DNA of 64,000 nucleotides. Origin: Firmicutes bacterium UBA5201. Its GTDB lineage: Bacteria > Bacillota > Clostridia > Peptostreptococcales > Acidaminobacteraceae. The notes beneath the pieces were generated by a model, which was not told the DNA's origin, made no database searches, and saw only the letters and a list, made by a program, of their open reading frames with translations. The stretch lies in the NCBI GenBank assembly GCA_002412775.1, contig DHVT01000015.1, positions 1 through 64,000 on the forward strand. The letters run 5' to 3'. This document shows, piece by piece, positions 8,230 to 15,786 of this stretch. The stretch's first letter is position 1; the number at the start of each line of letters is the position of its first letter. Made by a program: the position numbers and the translations under genes.

Positions 8230-9456
8230 ATGAAAAATGAATTCATAACAATAAGAAACATAGAAACTGCCGCTAAAATTTCAGGTACCAAGATCGATGC
8301 GGTAAGGGTCAAAGATATCATAAAAAAGGGTGTACGAGTCTATGACAATGGTAAAATAGGCGTTTCGGGCGCCATAGGTGATATTCCGGACAGCGTGCTC
8401 ATAGAGAAAGCTATCGAGAATCTGAGCACAGAAATTGATTACCCTTATGAGCTCGAAAAAAACTTGGTGGAACACCGCAAGTACAGTGAATTTTCGATGT
8501 CGGGAGAAGAACTGTTGGAAGTTGCGGAAGACATCTTAGCGGAGCTCAGGAACAAATACGACCAGTTCCTTTTCAGTGAAAAGATTTCGGTAAAAGAAAT
8601 GATTGTGCAAATGAGAAACTCGGAAGGACTGGATCTGGAGTATAGAGATGCCTGGTTTGAACTGGGATTGATCCTCAAGGAAAAGAGCAGCGCAAACTTG
8701 TTTGACGGTTTCGTTCAATATTTCGGACGGACTTTTGACCAAGAAAAATTCTGGGATTTCAACAATGGCTATCTTGAAGCCTATGGCAATTCTGCGGAGT
8801 TGCCCGAAGGTGAGAAATTGCCTGTATTTGTATTGGACGCATCTGAGCTTAATGGATTTATGAACAAGTCGCTCAATGGTGAGCGTTATGCCAATGGAAG
8901 TTCCGTTCTAAGCGGTAAACTGGGTGAACAACTCTTCAATGAAAAAATCACTTTTGGACAGAATTTTGATTCCTCGATGACGTTTGAACCGTTTTTCGAT
9001 CACGAAGGTGTTGTCCTCGAAAATGATAGATTACCGCTGATAAATTCGGGTAAATTCGTTAATGTGTTCACCGATAAAAAAACGGCCGCAACCTACGATT
9101 TGCCTCATACCGGTGCGGCTGACGGCGCCTATGACGGCGTACCGAATCTTACTGTGACCCAATTGAAATTCGAGACGGATTCTGCGGATCTGAAAGCTGC
9201 CATGAAAGGTCAAATGGGCATTTTTGTCGTAGTATCCGCTGGTGGGGATTTCACTCCAGATGGCAGTTTTGCCGCACCTGTGCAAGTTGCATTTTTGTTT
9301 GATGGCGAAAGATTCATTGGAAAATTGCCTGAGTTCACGATGAGATCAAATTTGTGGGCCATGCTCGGCGAAGATTACATCGGCACGTTCGACAATCCAT
9401 TTTATATTGGTGAGAATACTCAAGTTCATGGGTATAATATGACCATAGTGAGGTAA
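8230..9456 (+). CDS. pmbA: TldE/PmbA family protease subunit
   Basis: Protein of 408 residues of the same fold as TldD but without the HExxxH metal site, as expected for the non-catalytic TldE/PmbA partner. The C-terminal part carries recognisable PmbA sequence (for example GQMGIFVVVSAGGDF followed by the GERFIGKLPEF stretch). The ATG at 8230 follows AGGAGG with 9 nt spacing; a longer frame from 8173 would overlap tldD. Together with the upstream gene it should form the heterodimeric peptidase in the cytoplasm. No peptide precursor or radical-SAM gene is adjacent, so a housekeeping role is more likely than natural-product maturation. Confidence 0.88.
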   Translation: MKNEFITIRNIETAAKISGTKIDAVRVKDIIKKGVRVYDNGKIGVSGAIGDIPDSVLIEKAIENLSTEIDYPYELEKNLVEHRKYSEFSMSGEELLEVAEDILAELRNKYDQFLFSEKISVKEMIVQMRNSEGLDLEYRDAWFELGLILKEKSSANLFDGFVQYFGRTFDQEKFWDFNNGYLEAYGNSAELPEGEKLPVFVLDASELNGFMNKSLNGERYANGSSVLSGKLGEQLFNEKITFGQNFDSSMTFEPFFDHEGVVLENDRLPLINSGKFVNVFTDKKTAATYDLPHTGAADGAYDGVPNLTVTQLKFETDSADLKAAMKGQMGIFVVVSAGGDFTPDGSFAAPVQVAFLFDGERFIGKLPEFTMRSNLWAMLGEDYIGTFDNPFYIGENTQVHGYNMTIVR

Positions 9457-9462
9457 TTCCAT

Positions 9463-9490
9463 TTGGGGACAGGTACAAATTGGTACCTGG
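9463..9490 (+). repeat. 28-nt REP-like palindromic repeat, copy 1
   Basis: TTGGGGACAGGTAC followed by AAATTGGTACCTGG; arms CAGGTAC/GTACCTG close a 6-nt loop. It begins 6 bp after the pmbA stop and ends 22 bp before the flavodoxin start. Near-identical copies are at 45974-46001 and, inverted, at 48097-48124. Confidence 0.85.
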
Positions 9491-9512
9491 TGTATAAAAG
9501 GAAGTGATTGGA

Positions 9513-9986
9513 ATGAAAAAGTTGATTGTTTATGGGACCAGAACCGGAACGACTGAGAATTGTGCGATGAAGATCAAGGCAGACATGGATTTCCAGGATG
9601 TTGAGGTGATGAATCTCAAAGCGGGCAACAGACCTGATTTGTCGAACTATGATACCGTTATCATTGGTACTCCCATTTATATGGGTAAAATCAATGGCAA
9701 AGTCAAAAGTTTTCTGCTGAAAAATCATGACGTGCTGATGCAAAAGAATATTCATTTCTTCGTGTGTGGATTGGCACATGGAGCAGAAGGTGTTGAACTG
9801 TTCAGAAAGCAAATCTCAGAGGATTTGTTCAATCATGCGATTCAAGTCAGACAATTGGGATCGGAGATACATCCTGAACGTTTGAATCCGCTTTATAGGG
9901 TTATCATCAATAAAATCGTCGAGTCTGAAAAACCTGTCATAGGGCTTTTGGATACCGAGATTGATGAATTCTCGAAAGGGATTTAG
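9513..9986 (+). CDS. Flavodoxin-domain protein
   Basis: Protein of 157 residues with a flavodoxin fold. The FMN phosphate loop is visible at the N-terminus (YGTRTGTTENCA, residues 5-16), and the second conserved segment reads IIGTPIYMGKINGKVKSF, typical of the HemG/flavodoxin_5 group of small quinone or protoporphyrinogen-type oxidoreductases rather than electron-carrier flavodoxins. Cytoplasmic, no signal. ATG at 9513 is preferred over GTG at 9504 because AAGGAAG lies 9 nt upstream. It is preceded by the 28-nt palindromic repeat and followed at once by five 9-nt tandem repeats. Exact substrate cannot be told from sequence. Confidence 0.8.
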   Translation: MKKLIVYGTRTGTTENCAMKIKADMDFQDVEVMNLKAGNRPDLSNYDTVIIGTPIYMGKINGKVKSFLLKNHDVLMQKNIHFFVCGLAHGAEGVELFRKQISEDLFNHAIQVRQLGSEIHPERLNPLYRVIINKIVESEKPVIGLLDTEIDEFSKGI

Positions 9987-9991
9987 GGAGT

Positions 9992-10036
9992 GCAGGAAGA
10001 GCAGGAAGAGCAGGAAGAGCAGGAAGAGCAGGAAGA
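9992..10036 (+). repeat. Tandem 9-nt repeats, GCAGGAAGA x5
   Basis: Five perfect copies of GCAGGAAGA starting 6 bp after the flavodoxin stop. The related C-rich (inverted) array at 11416-11480 lies on the other side of the PQQ-dehydrogenase gene. Too short-period and without spacers to be CRISPR. Confidence 0.95.
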
Positions 10037-10057
10037 GATTAAGGTCAAAAAAATAGG

Positions 10058-10094
10058 AAAAGCTAAGAGTTTTGAGGACTCTTAGCTTTTTTTT
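10058..10094. terminator. Bidirectional intrinsic terminator
   Basis: AAAAGCTAAGAG, 9-nt loop, CTCTTAGCTTTT and further T. A perfect 12-bp stem with T tracts on both strands, serving the flavodoxin gene (+) and the dehydrogenase gene (-), whose stop codon begins at its edge. Confidence 0.9.
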
Positions 10095-11341
10095 CAATTC
10101 TCATCAAGTTTGTAGATTTTGCCTTGATAGTCGATCAAGTAGAGTTCGGAATCGGCATCAACACCAAATGAGGAAATCTTTAGATCGGTGTCCAGAAGCT
10201 CGTAGTTGTGTGGTGTAAGGTCAGCATCAAGCCATAGCCCCCAGATCTTGCCGGAGATGAAATCGGCATAGATGTAAGTGCCATAAAGACTTGGATTTTC
10301 AGTGCCATAGTAGGTATAACCACCGGTTATGGACTTGCCGATAGGATGTTCATACACCCATATAGGTGATTTGAATATGCTTTTATCCACGTTTGATTGT
10401 TTATAGTCCAGTGTGCCTTCCATGATGTTCCAGCCGTAATTGCCACCACTCTCAATGAGGTTGATTTCCTCCATCTTGTTTTGTCCGACATCAGCGGCAA
10501 TAAGAAGGTCTCTCAACTCATCAAAACTGAAACGCCAAGGGTTTCGTAGGCCATAAGCGAATATTTCCTCCATACTTCCTTCAGCGTTGGCTTTGAATGG
10601 ATTGTCATCGGGAATGGCGTACGCCAGATCCGCCTCGGAATTGTCAACATCGATGCGAAGTATTTTTCCGAGATGATTGCCCAGGTTTTGAGCATTGTTC
10701 AATGGATCACCACTGGATCCTCCATCACCACTGGCGATGTAAAGGTAACCGTCCGAGCCAAACGTGATATGCCCGCCATTGTGATTGGAATAGGGCTGAG
10801 GGTAGGTGAGCAACACGGTCTCACTGTCAGGTAAACCTTCGGTCAACCTCGAAATGACACTTCCGGATGAATTGGTATAATAGACATAATAGTATCCATT
10901 CTCAGAATAATTGGGATGAAATGCCATTCCAAGCAATCCTTTCTCGTTGCCATCTAAACTTATTCGGTCACCAAGATCCACAAAAACATCTGCTGAACCG
11001 TCATTTTCAACGACTTTGATTTTTCCTGTTTTTTCTACCACATAGATTTTCGTAGGGTCTTTACCATCATGAGTAAGGTAAAGCGGTTGTTCAAATGAAA
11101 GGGATGGGAAAGCATCCACTATGGAATATTCGGTTGGTGAGAATGGGTTTTCATACAGTATTTCGAGTGGTGATTTTTCAGCGACAGGTTCTTCTGCCGC
11201 TATAGGTTCCTCGGCCGTCGGTTCATCAGGTGCCTCGACAGGAGATGCGTCGGGTGATTCTCCATCATAGATATCAGGTCCGGCAACAGGTGAGCATGAA
11301 ACGAGCAATATACTGATCATCATAATGATTAATATTTTCAT
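10094..11341 (-). CDS. PQQ-dependent sugar dehydrogenase-type lipoprotein
   Basis: Exported protein of 415 residues with a lipoprotein signal (hydrophobic stretch ending LLVSC, Cys about 16) and a Pro/Glu/Ala-rich linker to about residue 60. The rest is a six-bladed propeller of the glucose/sorbosone dehydrogenase family: HNGGHITFGSDGYLYIASGD, GKILRIDVD, NPWRFSFD, GGNYGWNIMEG and ITGGYTYYG segments are all recognisable. Family members oxidise aldoses with PQQ in the periplasm or on the surface. No PQQ biosynthesis gene is nearby and most clostridia do not make PQQ, so it may scavenge the cofactor or have another role. ATG at 11341 follows AGGAGGC. Single-gene transcript flanked on both sides by 9-nt repeat arrays. 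Confidence 0.85.
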   Translation of the reverse strand: MKILIIMMISILLVSCSPVAGPDIYDGESPDASPVEAPDEPTAEEPIAAEEPVAEKSPLEILYENPFSPTEYSIVDAFPSLSFEQPLYLTHDGKDPTKIYVVEKTGKIKVVENDGSADVFVDLGDRISLDGNEKGLLGMAFHPNYSENGYYYVYYTNSSGSVISRLTEGLPDSETVLLTYPQPYSNHNGGHITFGSDGYLYIASGDGGSSGDPLNNAQNLGNHLGKILRIDVDNSEADLAYAIPDDNPFKANAEGSMEEIFAYGLRNPWRFSFDELRDLLIAADVGQNKMEEINLIESGGNYGWNIMEGTLDYKQSNVDKSIFKSPIWVYEHPIGKSITGGYTYYGTENPSLYGTYIYADFISGKIWGLWLDADLTPHNYELLDTDLKISSFGVDADSELYLIDYQGKIYKLDEN

Positions 11342-11415
11342 AAAAAAGCCTCCTTTATAAATGTATATTTACCCAGAAGTGCAGGAAAAATTCAGAGAAG
11401 ACCAGGGAGCGCCCT

Positions 11416-11480
11416 TTCCCTGCACTTCCTGCTCTCCCTGCTCTCCCTGCTCTCCCTGCTCTCCCTGCACCTCCCTGCAC
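11416..11480 (-). repeat. Tandem 9-nt repeats, inverted array upstream of topB
   Basis: Four perfect TCTCCCTGC units (11433-11468), the reverse complement of GCAGGGAGA, with degenerate units on both sides (TCCCTGCACTTCCTGC and ACCTCCCTGCAC). The array ends only a few bases before the topB -10 region, so it would form the upstream promoter DNA of topB. Confidence 0.93.
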
Positions 11481-11484
11481 TTTA

Positions 11485-11493
11485 TGCTATAAT
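11485..11493 (+). promoter_or_regulatory. Extended -10 promoter of topB
   Basis: TGCTATAAT fits the extended -10 form TGnTATAAT, 28 bp upstream of the topB start. The -35 position (CTGCAC) lies in the repeat array and is poor, consistent with an extended -10 promoter. Confidence 0.6.
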
Positions 11494-11521
11494 AGTATTA
11501 ACGTACATTAGGAGGCAACTT

Positions 11522-13666
11522 ATGAGTAAAAGCTTAGTATTGGCGGAAAAACCGTCGGTCGGTAGGGATATAGCACGAGTATTGCAATGCAATCAAAATG
11601 GAAACGGATATTTTGAAGGTTCAAAATATATCGTCACCTGGGCACTTGGTCACTTGGTGACACTTGCGGATCCGGAATCATACGATTCAAAATACCAGAA
11701 ATGGAAACTGGAAGATCTTCCGATGCTTCCAGAGCCACTCAACCTGGAAATCATTCCTAACACGAGGAAACAATACAATACAGTCAAGCAGTTATTGGTC
11801 AGAAAGGATGTCGACCAAATTATCATTGCCACTGATGCGGGTCGAGAAGGTGAACTCGTCGCAAGATGGATTCTCGAAAAAAGCAAAGTCAATAAACCGG
11901 TCAAAAGACTTTGGGTTTCATCGGTAACGGACCAAGCCATTCGGGAAGGGTTCAGCAAACTTAGAGATGGCAAGGCTTATGAAAATCTGTATATGTCCGC
12001 CCGTGCAAGATCTGAAGCCGATTGGTACGTGGGGATGAATGCGACAAGAGCACTCACCACAAAGTTCAACGCCCAGCTGTCATGTGGAAGGGTTCAGACG
12101 CCTACGCTTGCAATGATCGCTGACCGTGAAGCTGAAATTCAAAAATTCAGATCACAGGAATTTTATGGCATCACCGCAATGGCAAAAGGCATTCATATGA
12201 CCTGGACCGATTCCAAAAGCCAGTCCACAAGATCTTTTGACAAGGAGCGCGTTGAGAATATTCTAAGCGCACTCAAGGGAAAAACATTGAAAATCACTGA
12301 AATAGAGAAACAGAACAAGAAATCTTACTCACCGGGATTGTATGACCTCACTGAACTGCAACGTGAAGCCAACAAACGTTACGGTTTTTCAGCGAAACAG
12401 ACACTAAACGCCATGCAAAAGCTCTATGAGGAACATAAGATTTTGACTTATCCAAGGACAGATTCGAGATTCATTTCAAGAGATATCGTACCGACTCTCA
12501 AGGATAGGATTAGGGCATGTGGGACAGGAGAGTTCGGAGCATTGGCCGGACAAATTCTCAGAACTCCAATTGTGACCAACAAATCATTCGTGGATGATGC
12601 CAAAGTATCGGATCACCATGCCATCATCCCGACCGAGCAGGTCGTCATGCTGAACAGATTGTCAGTAGATGAAAGAAAAATTTATGATTTGGTTGTGAAG
12701 CGATTCCTGGCAGTATTGCTTCCACCTTTTGAATATGAACAGACCAAGATTGTCGCAAAATTGGGGGATGAAACTTTCAAGGCAAAAGGCAAACGGGTGA
12801 TCCATATCGGATGGAAAGCGGCATACAACAATTCATTTGATGACGATGACCATTCAGATGAGCTCAAAGACCAGATGCTCCCACTTCTCAAACAAGGGGA
12901 TGTGCTGGAATGCGCAGGACTCAAATTGACGTCAGGATCCACTCAACCTCCTGCTTATCACACGGAAGGTACGCTACTGACGGCAATGGAAAAACCGAAT
13001 AAAAATATGAACTGCGGAATCGGAACAGTTGCGACCAGAGCGGATATCATTGAGAAATTGATCAATTCGTTTTTGATAGAAAAAAAAGGGCAACACCTTC
13101 ATATCACATCCAAAGGCAAACAGCTTCTGGAACTCGTCCCAAAGGAACTCAAAACGCCAGAACTCACTGCCGAATGGGAAAGCAAGCTTGAACTCATCGC
13201 TTCAGGAAACCTTAAAAAAGAGAGTTTCATGAAGGAAATCAAGAATTACACAAAATCGTCTGTCAGCGAAATCAAGAACAGTACCGCCCAGTTCAAACAT
13301 GACAATCTTTCAAGAGAAAAGTGTCCGGATTGCGGAAAGTTCCTTCTTGAAGTCAATGGCAAAAAAGGAAAGATGTTGGTTTGCCAAGATAGAGAGTGTG
13401 GCTATCGCAAATCCCTTGCCGTGGTCACCAATGCGAGATGTCCTGTTTGCCATAAGAAACTTGAACTCAGAGGAGAAGGTGAGAACAAAACGTTTTTCTG
13501 CAAATGTGGACACAGGGAAAAATTGGAGGCATTCAACAACAGAAGGAAAGAAGCCAGTGGGAAGGGTAGCGCAAAAGATGTGCAGAAGTTCCTGGAAGAG
13601 CAAAAGAAGGAAGCCACCTATGAGTCACCGATGGCTGAAGCACTAAGAAAATTGAAATTAAAGTAA
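11522..13666 (+). CDS. topB: DNA topoisomerase III
   Basis: Type IA topoisomerase of 714 residues that decatenates single-stranded intermediates. The TOPRIM start (LVLAEKPSVGRDIARVL) is at residues 5-21, the acidic TOPRIM triad region IATDAGREGE near residue 100, and the catalytic tyrosine is Tyr310 in LTYPRTDSR. The C-terminus carries two zinc-ribbon-like segments (CPDCG ... CQDRECG and CPVCHKK ... CKCG, about residues 600-665), as in Firmicute TopB proteins. ATG at 11522 follows TAGGAGGC. It has its own extended -10 promoter just after a 9-nt repeat array. Chromosomal housekeeping copy is likely; no plasmid or conjugation genes accompany it. Confidence 0.95.
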   Translation: MSKSLVLAEKPSVGRDIARVLQCNQNGNGYFEGSKYIVTWALGHLVTLADPESYDSKYQKWKLEDLPMLPEPLNLEIIPNTRKQYNTVKQLLVRKDVDQIIIATDAGREGELVARWILEKSKVNKPVKRLWVSSVTDQAIREGFSKLRDGKAYENLYMSARARSEADWYVGMNATRALTTKFNAQLSCGRVQTPTLAMIADREAEIQKFRSQEFYGITAMAKGIHMTWTDSKSQSTRSFDKERVENILSALKGKTLKITEIEKQNKKSYSPGLYDLTELQREANKRYGFSAKQTLNAMQKLYEEHKILTYPRTDSRFISRDIVPTLKDRIRACGTGEFGALAGQILRTPIVTNKSFVDDAKVSDHHAIIPTEQVVMLNRLSVDERKIYDLVVKRFLAVLLPPFEYEQTKIVAKLGDETFKAKGKRVIHIGWKAAYNNSFDDDDHSDELKDQMLPLLKQGDVLECAGLKLTSGSTQPPAYHTEGTLLTAMEKPNKNMNCGIGTVATRADIIEKLINSFLIEKKGQHLHITSKGKQLLELVPKELKTPELTAEWESKLELIASGNLKKESFMKEIKNYTKSSVSEIKNSTAQFKHDNLSREKCPDCGKFLLEVNGKKGKMLVCQDRECGYRKSLAVVTNARCPVCHKKLELRGEGENKTFFCKCGHREKLEAFNNRRKEASGKGSAKDVQKFLEEQKKEATYESPMAEALRKLKLK

Positions 13667-13699
13667 AAAGTTTAAAACACTTTGTTAGCAAAACTTTTT
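13665..13699 (+). terminator. Weak AU-rich terminator after topB
   Basis: AAAAAGTTT and AAACTTTTT form a 9-bp A/T stem with a 17-nt loop beginning at the topB stop codon. Low stability makes this tentative. Confidence 0.35.
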
Positions 13700-13736
13700 A
13701 AGTGGGTATAAAATCCCTGAATAAAGGAGGGTGCCC

Positions 13737-14213
13737 ATGAAAACCTATAATGGAAAAGAATTGTTGATGTTGTTAGTAGAATCCGAGAAAAAGGTTGCTG
13801 AACTTTACCACGATTTGTCAGGTAAGGTGTCACATCCCAAAGCAAAGGCCGTATTCGAGAAACTCGCAAAGGATGAAGAAAGACATGAGGAAATCTATAC
13901 CGCTTTGATGAACAAATTTGAAGGGGATCTTTCAGTTGAAGTGGACGACGATGCGCTTGAGTTTTTAGAGTCACTTGTGAAATTCAGTTATTTCAGAAAC
14001 GATGCGGTCAAAAAAAGATTCATTAAGGAAGATGCCCTTGTAGTTGCTGAAAAAATTGAAAGGGACACATTGATTCTCGTGCAAGAATTAAGATCTTTAT
14101 ACCCAAACATCGCTCCGGATGAAATTGCTGTAGTGATGAACGAAGAAAAAAAGCATCTCAATTTTGTCTTAAGAACACTAGAAAATCAAATGTACCCAAC
14201 TTTGGGACTATAA
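13737..14213 (+). CDS. Ferritin-like (rubrerythrin-type) domain protein
   Basis: Protein of 158 residues predicted as a four-helix diiron bundle. Helix pairs carry the expected ligands: ESEKKVAELYHDL and AKDEERHEEIY in the first half, AEKIERDTLILV and MNEEKKHLNFV in the second, giving the E...ExxH and E...ExxH pattern of rubrerythrin-like proteins. There is no C-terminal rubredoxin domain, so it is the short form. In anaerobes such proteins commonly act in peroxide or oxygen defence; iron storage is an alternative. ATG at 13737 is preferred to GTG at 13731 because AAGGAGG ends directly before the GTG. Single gene with its own terminator. Confidence 0.8.
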   Translation: MKTYNGKELLMLLVESEKKVAELYHDLSGKVSHPKAKAVFEKLAKDEERHEEIYTALMNKFEGDLSVEVDDDALEFLESLVKFSYFRNDAVKKRFIKEDALVVAEKIERDTLILVQELRSLYPNIAPDEIAVVMNEEKKHLNFVLRTLENQMYPTLGL

Positions 14214-14230
14214 AAAAAGAAGTAATCATG

Positions 14231-14263
14231 TCGCTTTCAGAATTTTGGAGGCGATTTTTTTTT
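14231..14263 (+). terminator. Intrinsic terminator
   Basis: TCGCTTTCA, 6-nt loop, TGGAGGCGA (9-bp stem with two G-T pairs) followed by nine T, 17 bp after the ferritin-like gene. Confidence 0.75.
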
Positions 14264-14355
14264 GATTGAAAATCTACGGCAGGATTCAATTGTGTGAACA
14301 ATTAATAAAAATTAATTTATTTGTTACTTTTTGTTAGTTTTTGTTATTTTTATAT

Positions 14356-14361
14356 TATAAT
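14356..14361 (+). promoter_or_regulatory. Putative -10 box of the symporter gene
   Basis: TATAAT 33 bp before the start codon at 14394, preceded by a T-rich stretch with TTGTTA about 19 bp upstream. The spacing is long, so the -35 assignment is uncertain. Confidence 0.45.
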
Positions 14362-14393
14362 TGAGATAACCAAATATAAAAGGGGGTTTAAAA

Positions 14394-15638
14394 ATGAAGA
14401 AAAAGAAGATGCAATTGACTACGAAAATTTTATTAGGACTTATTTTAGGTATCATTGTAGGTATGTTGCTTCAAGGATCGCCGGAAATTGCCCAAACGTA
14501 TATCAAACCGTTTGGTACATTATTCCTCAATTTGATCAAAATGATCATCGTTCCTTTGGTTTTCTCGTCATTGGTCGTTGGGGCGGCTAGTATCGGAGAT
14601 CCAAAAACACTTGGCCGTATTGGTGGAAAGACACTTGGCTACTATCTCATCACAACAGCATTTGCTGTGACAGTTGGTCTTTTGCTCGCGACAATTCTCC
14701 AACCTGGCGCAGGACTTTCGATTCCTGTGGATGCAACGGCAGAAGCGGCAGCAGTGCCATCCATTATCGACACATTGCTCAACATGGTTCCAGCAAATCC
14801 ATTAAAGGGACTTGTTGACGGCAATATTCTCCAAGTAATCGTATTTGCATTGTTTTTGGGAATAGGCTCCACATCCTTGCCGGAAAACATTTCAAGACCT
14901 TTCATCGGATTCTTCAACAGTCTTGCTGAAATTATGTACAAAATTACAGCGTTTGTAATGTTGTTGGCTCCAATCGGTGTTTTCGCATTGATCGTTCCCG
15001 TTGTTTCCTCATATGGACTCGATGTGTTAAAACCGCTCAGTATGGTCATTTTCGCAGTTTATTTGGGTTGTGTGATACACGCTGTATTTGTTTACTCCAC
15101 AGCGGTAAAAGTATTCGCAAAAATGAGCCCGATCAGATTCTTCAAGGGCATCGCACCTGCGGCTGTAACAGCTTTTAGTACATCCAGTTCAGCAGGTACT
15201 CTCCCGGTCACCATCCGTAACTCAAGAGACAACCTCGGTGTGTCCGAGAAAATCGCTTCATTTGTTCTGCCACTCGGCGCGACGATCAACATGGATGGAA
15301 CAGCTCTTTATCAAGGAGTTTGCGCACTTTTCCTTGCTCAGGTTTACGGTATTGATTTATCCATCGGTCAAATGGTCACAATCATCATTACCGCAACACT
15401 TGGTTCCATTGGTACAGCTGGCGTTCCAGGAGCAGGATTCATCATGCTCACTTTGGTGCTTCAATCGGTTGGATTGCCACTTGAAGGTTTGGTATTGATT
15501 GCAGGAATTGACCGTATACTCGACATGGCAAGAACATCTGTCAATGTCATCGGCGATGCTTCATGTGCCGTTGTTGTTGCTGCAAGTGAAAAGGAACTGG
15601 ATATAGAAAATGATAACGATCAAGTCGCTCTTGCTTGA
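14394..15638 (+). CDS. Dicarboxylate/amino acid:cation symporter
   Basis: Membrane transporter of 414 residues of the DAACS (GltP/DctA) family, moving glutamate, aspartate or C4-dicarboxylates with Na+ or H+. The N-terminal helix (LGLILGIIVGMLLQ), the FLNLIKMIIVPLVFSSL helix, the Ser-rich hairpin loop TAFSTSSSAGTLPVT (about residue 260) and the GATINMDGTALY motif (about residue 300) that forms the Na+/substrate site are all present, followed by the GVPGAGFIM hairpin and DRILDMARTSVNVIGD helix. ATG at 14394 follows AGGGGG. It is monocistronic, with a terminator at both ends. Substrate choice between acidic amino acids and dicarboxylates is not resolved; no operon partner helps. Confidence 0.93.
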   Translation: MKKKKMQLTTKILLGLILGIIVGMLLQGSPEIAQTYIKPFGTLFLNLIKMIIVPLVFSSLVVGAASIGDPKTLGRIGGKTLGYYLITTAFAVTVGLLLATILQPGAGLSIPVDATAEAAAVPSIIDTLLNMVPANPLKGLVDGNILQVIVFALFLGIGSTSLPENISRPFIGFFNSLAEIMYKITAFVMLLAPIGVFALIVPVVSSYGLDVLKPLSMVIFAVYLGCVIHAVFVYSTAVKVFAKMSPIRFFKGIAPAAVTAFSTSSSAGTLPVTIRNSRDNLGVSEKIASFVLPLGATINMDGTALYQGVCALFLAQVYGIDLSIGQMVTIIITATLGSIGTAGVPGAGFIMLTLVLQSVGLPLEGLVLIAGIDRILDMARTSVNVIGDASCAVVVAASEKELDIENDNDQVALA

Positions 15639-15661
15639 TTTGATTCTATTTGAAAAAATTG

Positions 15662-15689
15662 AACCACTCCGTATGGAGTGGTTTTTTTT
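15662..15689 (+). terminator. Intrinsic terminator
   Basis: AACCACTCC, loop GTAT, GGAGTGGTT, T run: a perfect 9-bp stem, 24 bp after the symporter stop. Confidence 0.92.
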
Positions 15690-15786
15690 GGTATGTTTTA
15701 TCTTTCAACTATAGTATAATTAGAGCAAATGTTGCGTCTTGTATTATAATGATGCACACATGAAAAATTCAAAGTTGGGGACTTTC

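Noticed and set aside
9992..10036. Tandem repeats considered as a CRISPR array
   Set aside because: Units of 9 nt directly abut with no spacers, and there are no cas genes.
9816..10097. Minus-strand ORF of 93 codons rich in Leu/Phe
   Set aside because: It is produced by reading through the 9-nt repeats (a FLL-type repeat) and overlaps the end of the flavodoxin gene; no ribosome site or family resemblance.
11416..11480. Tandem repeats considered as replication-origin iterons
   Set aside because: No Rep, DnaA or partition gene nearby, and the same repeats occur at unrelated places in the window.
15739..15786. N-terminal extension of the GGDEF-EAL protein starting with TTG at 15739
   Set aside because: The segment overlaps a TATAAT sequence and has no ribosome site; starts at 15787 or 15760 are more plausible.
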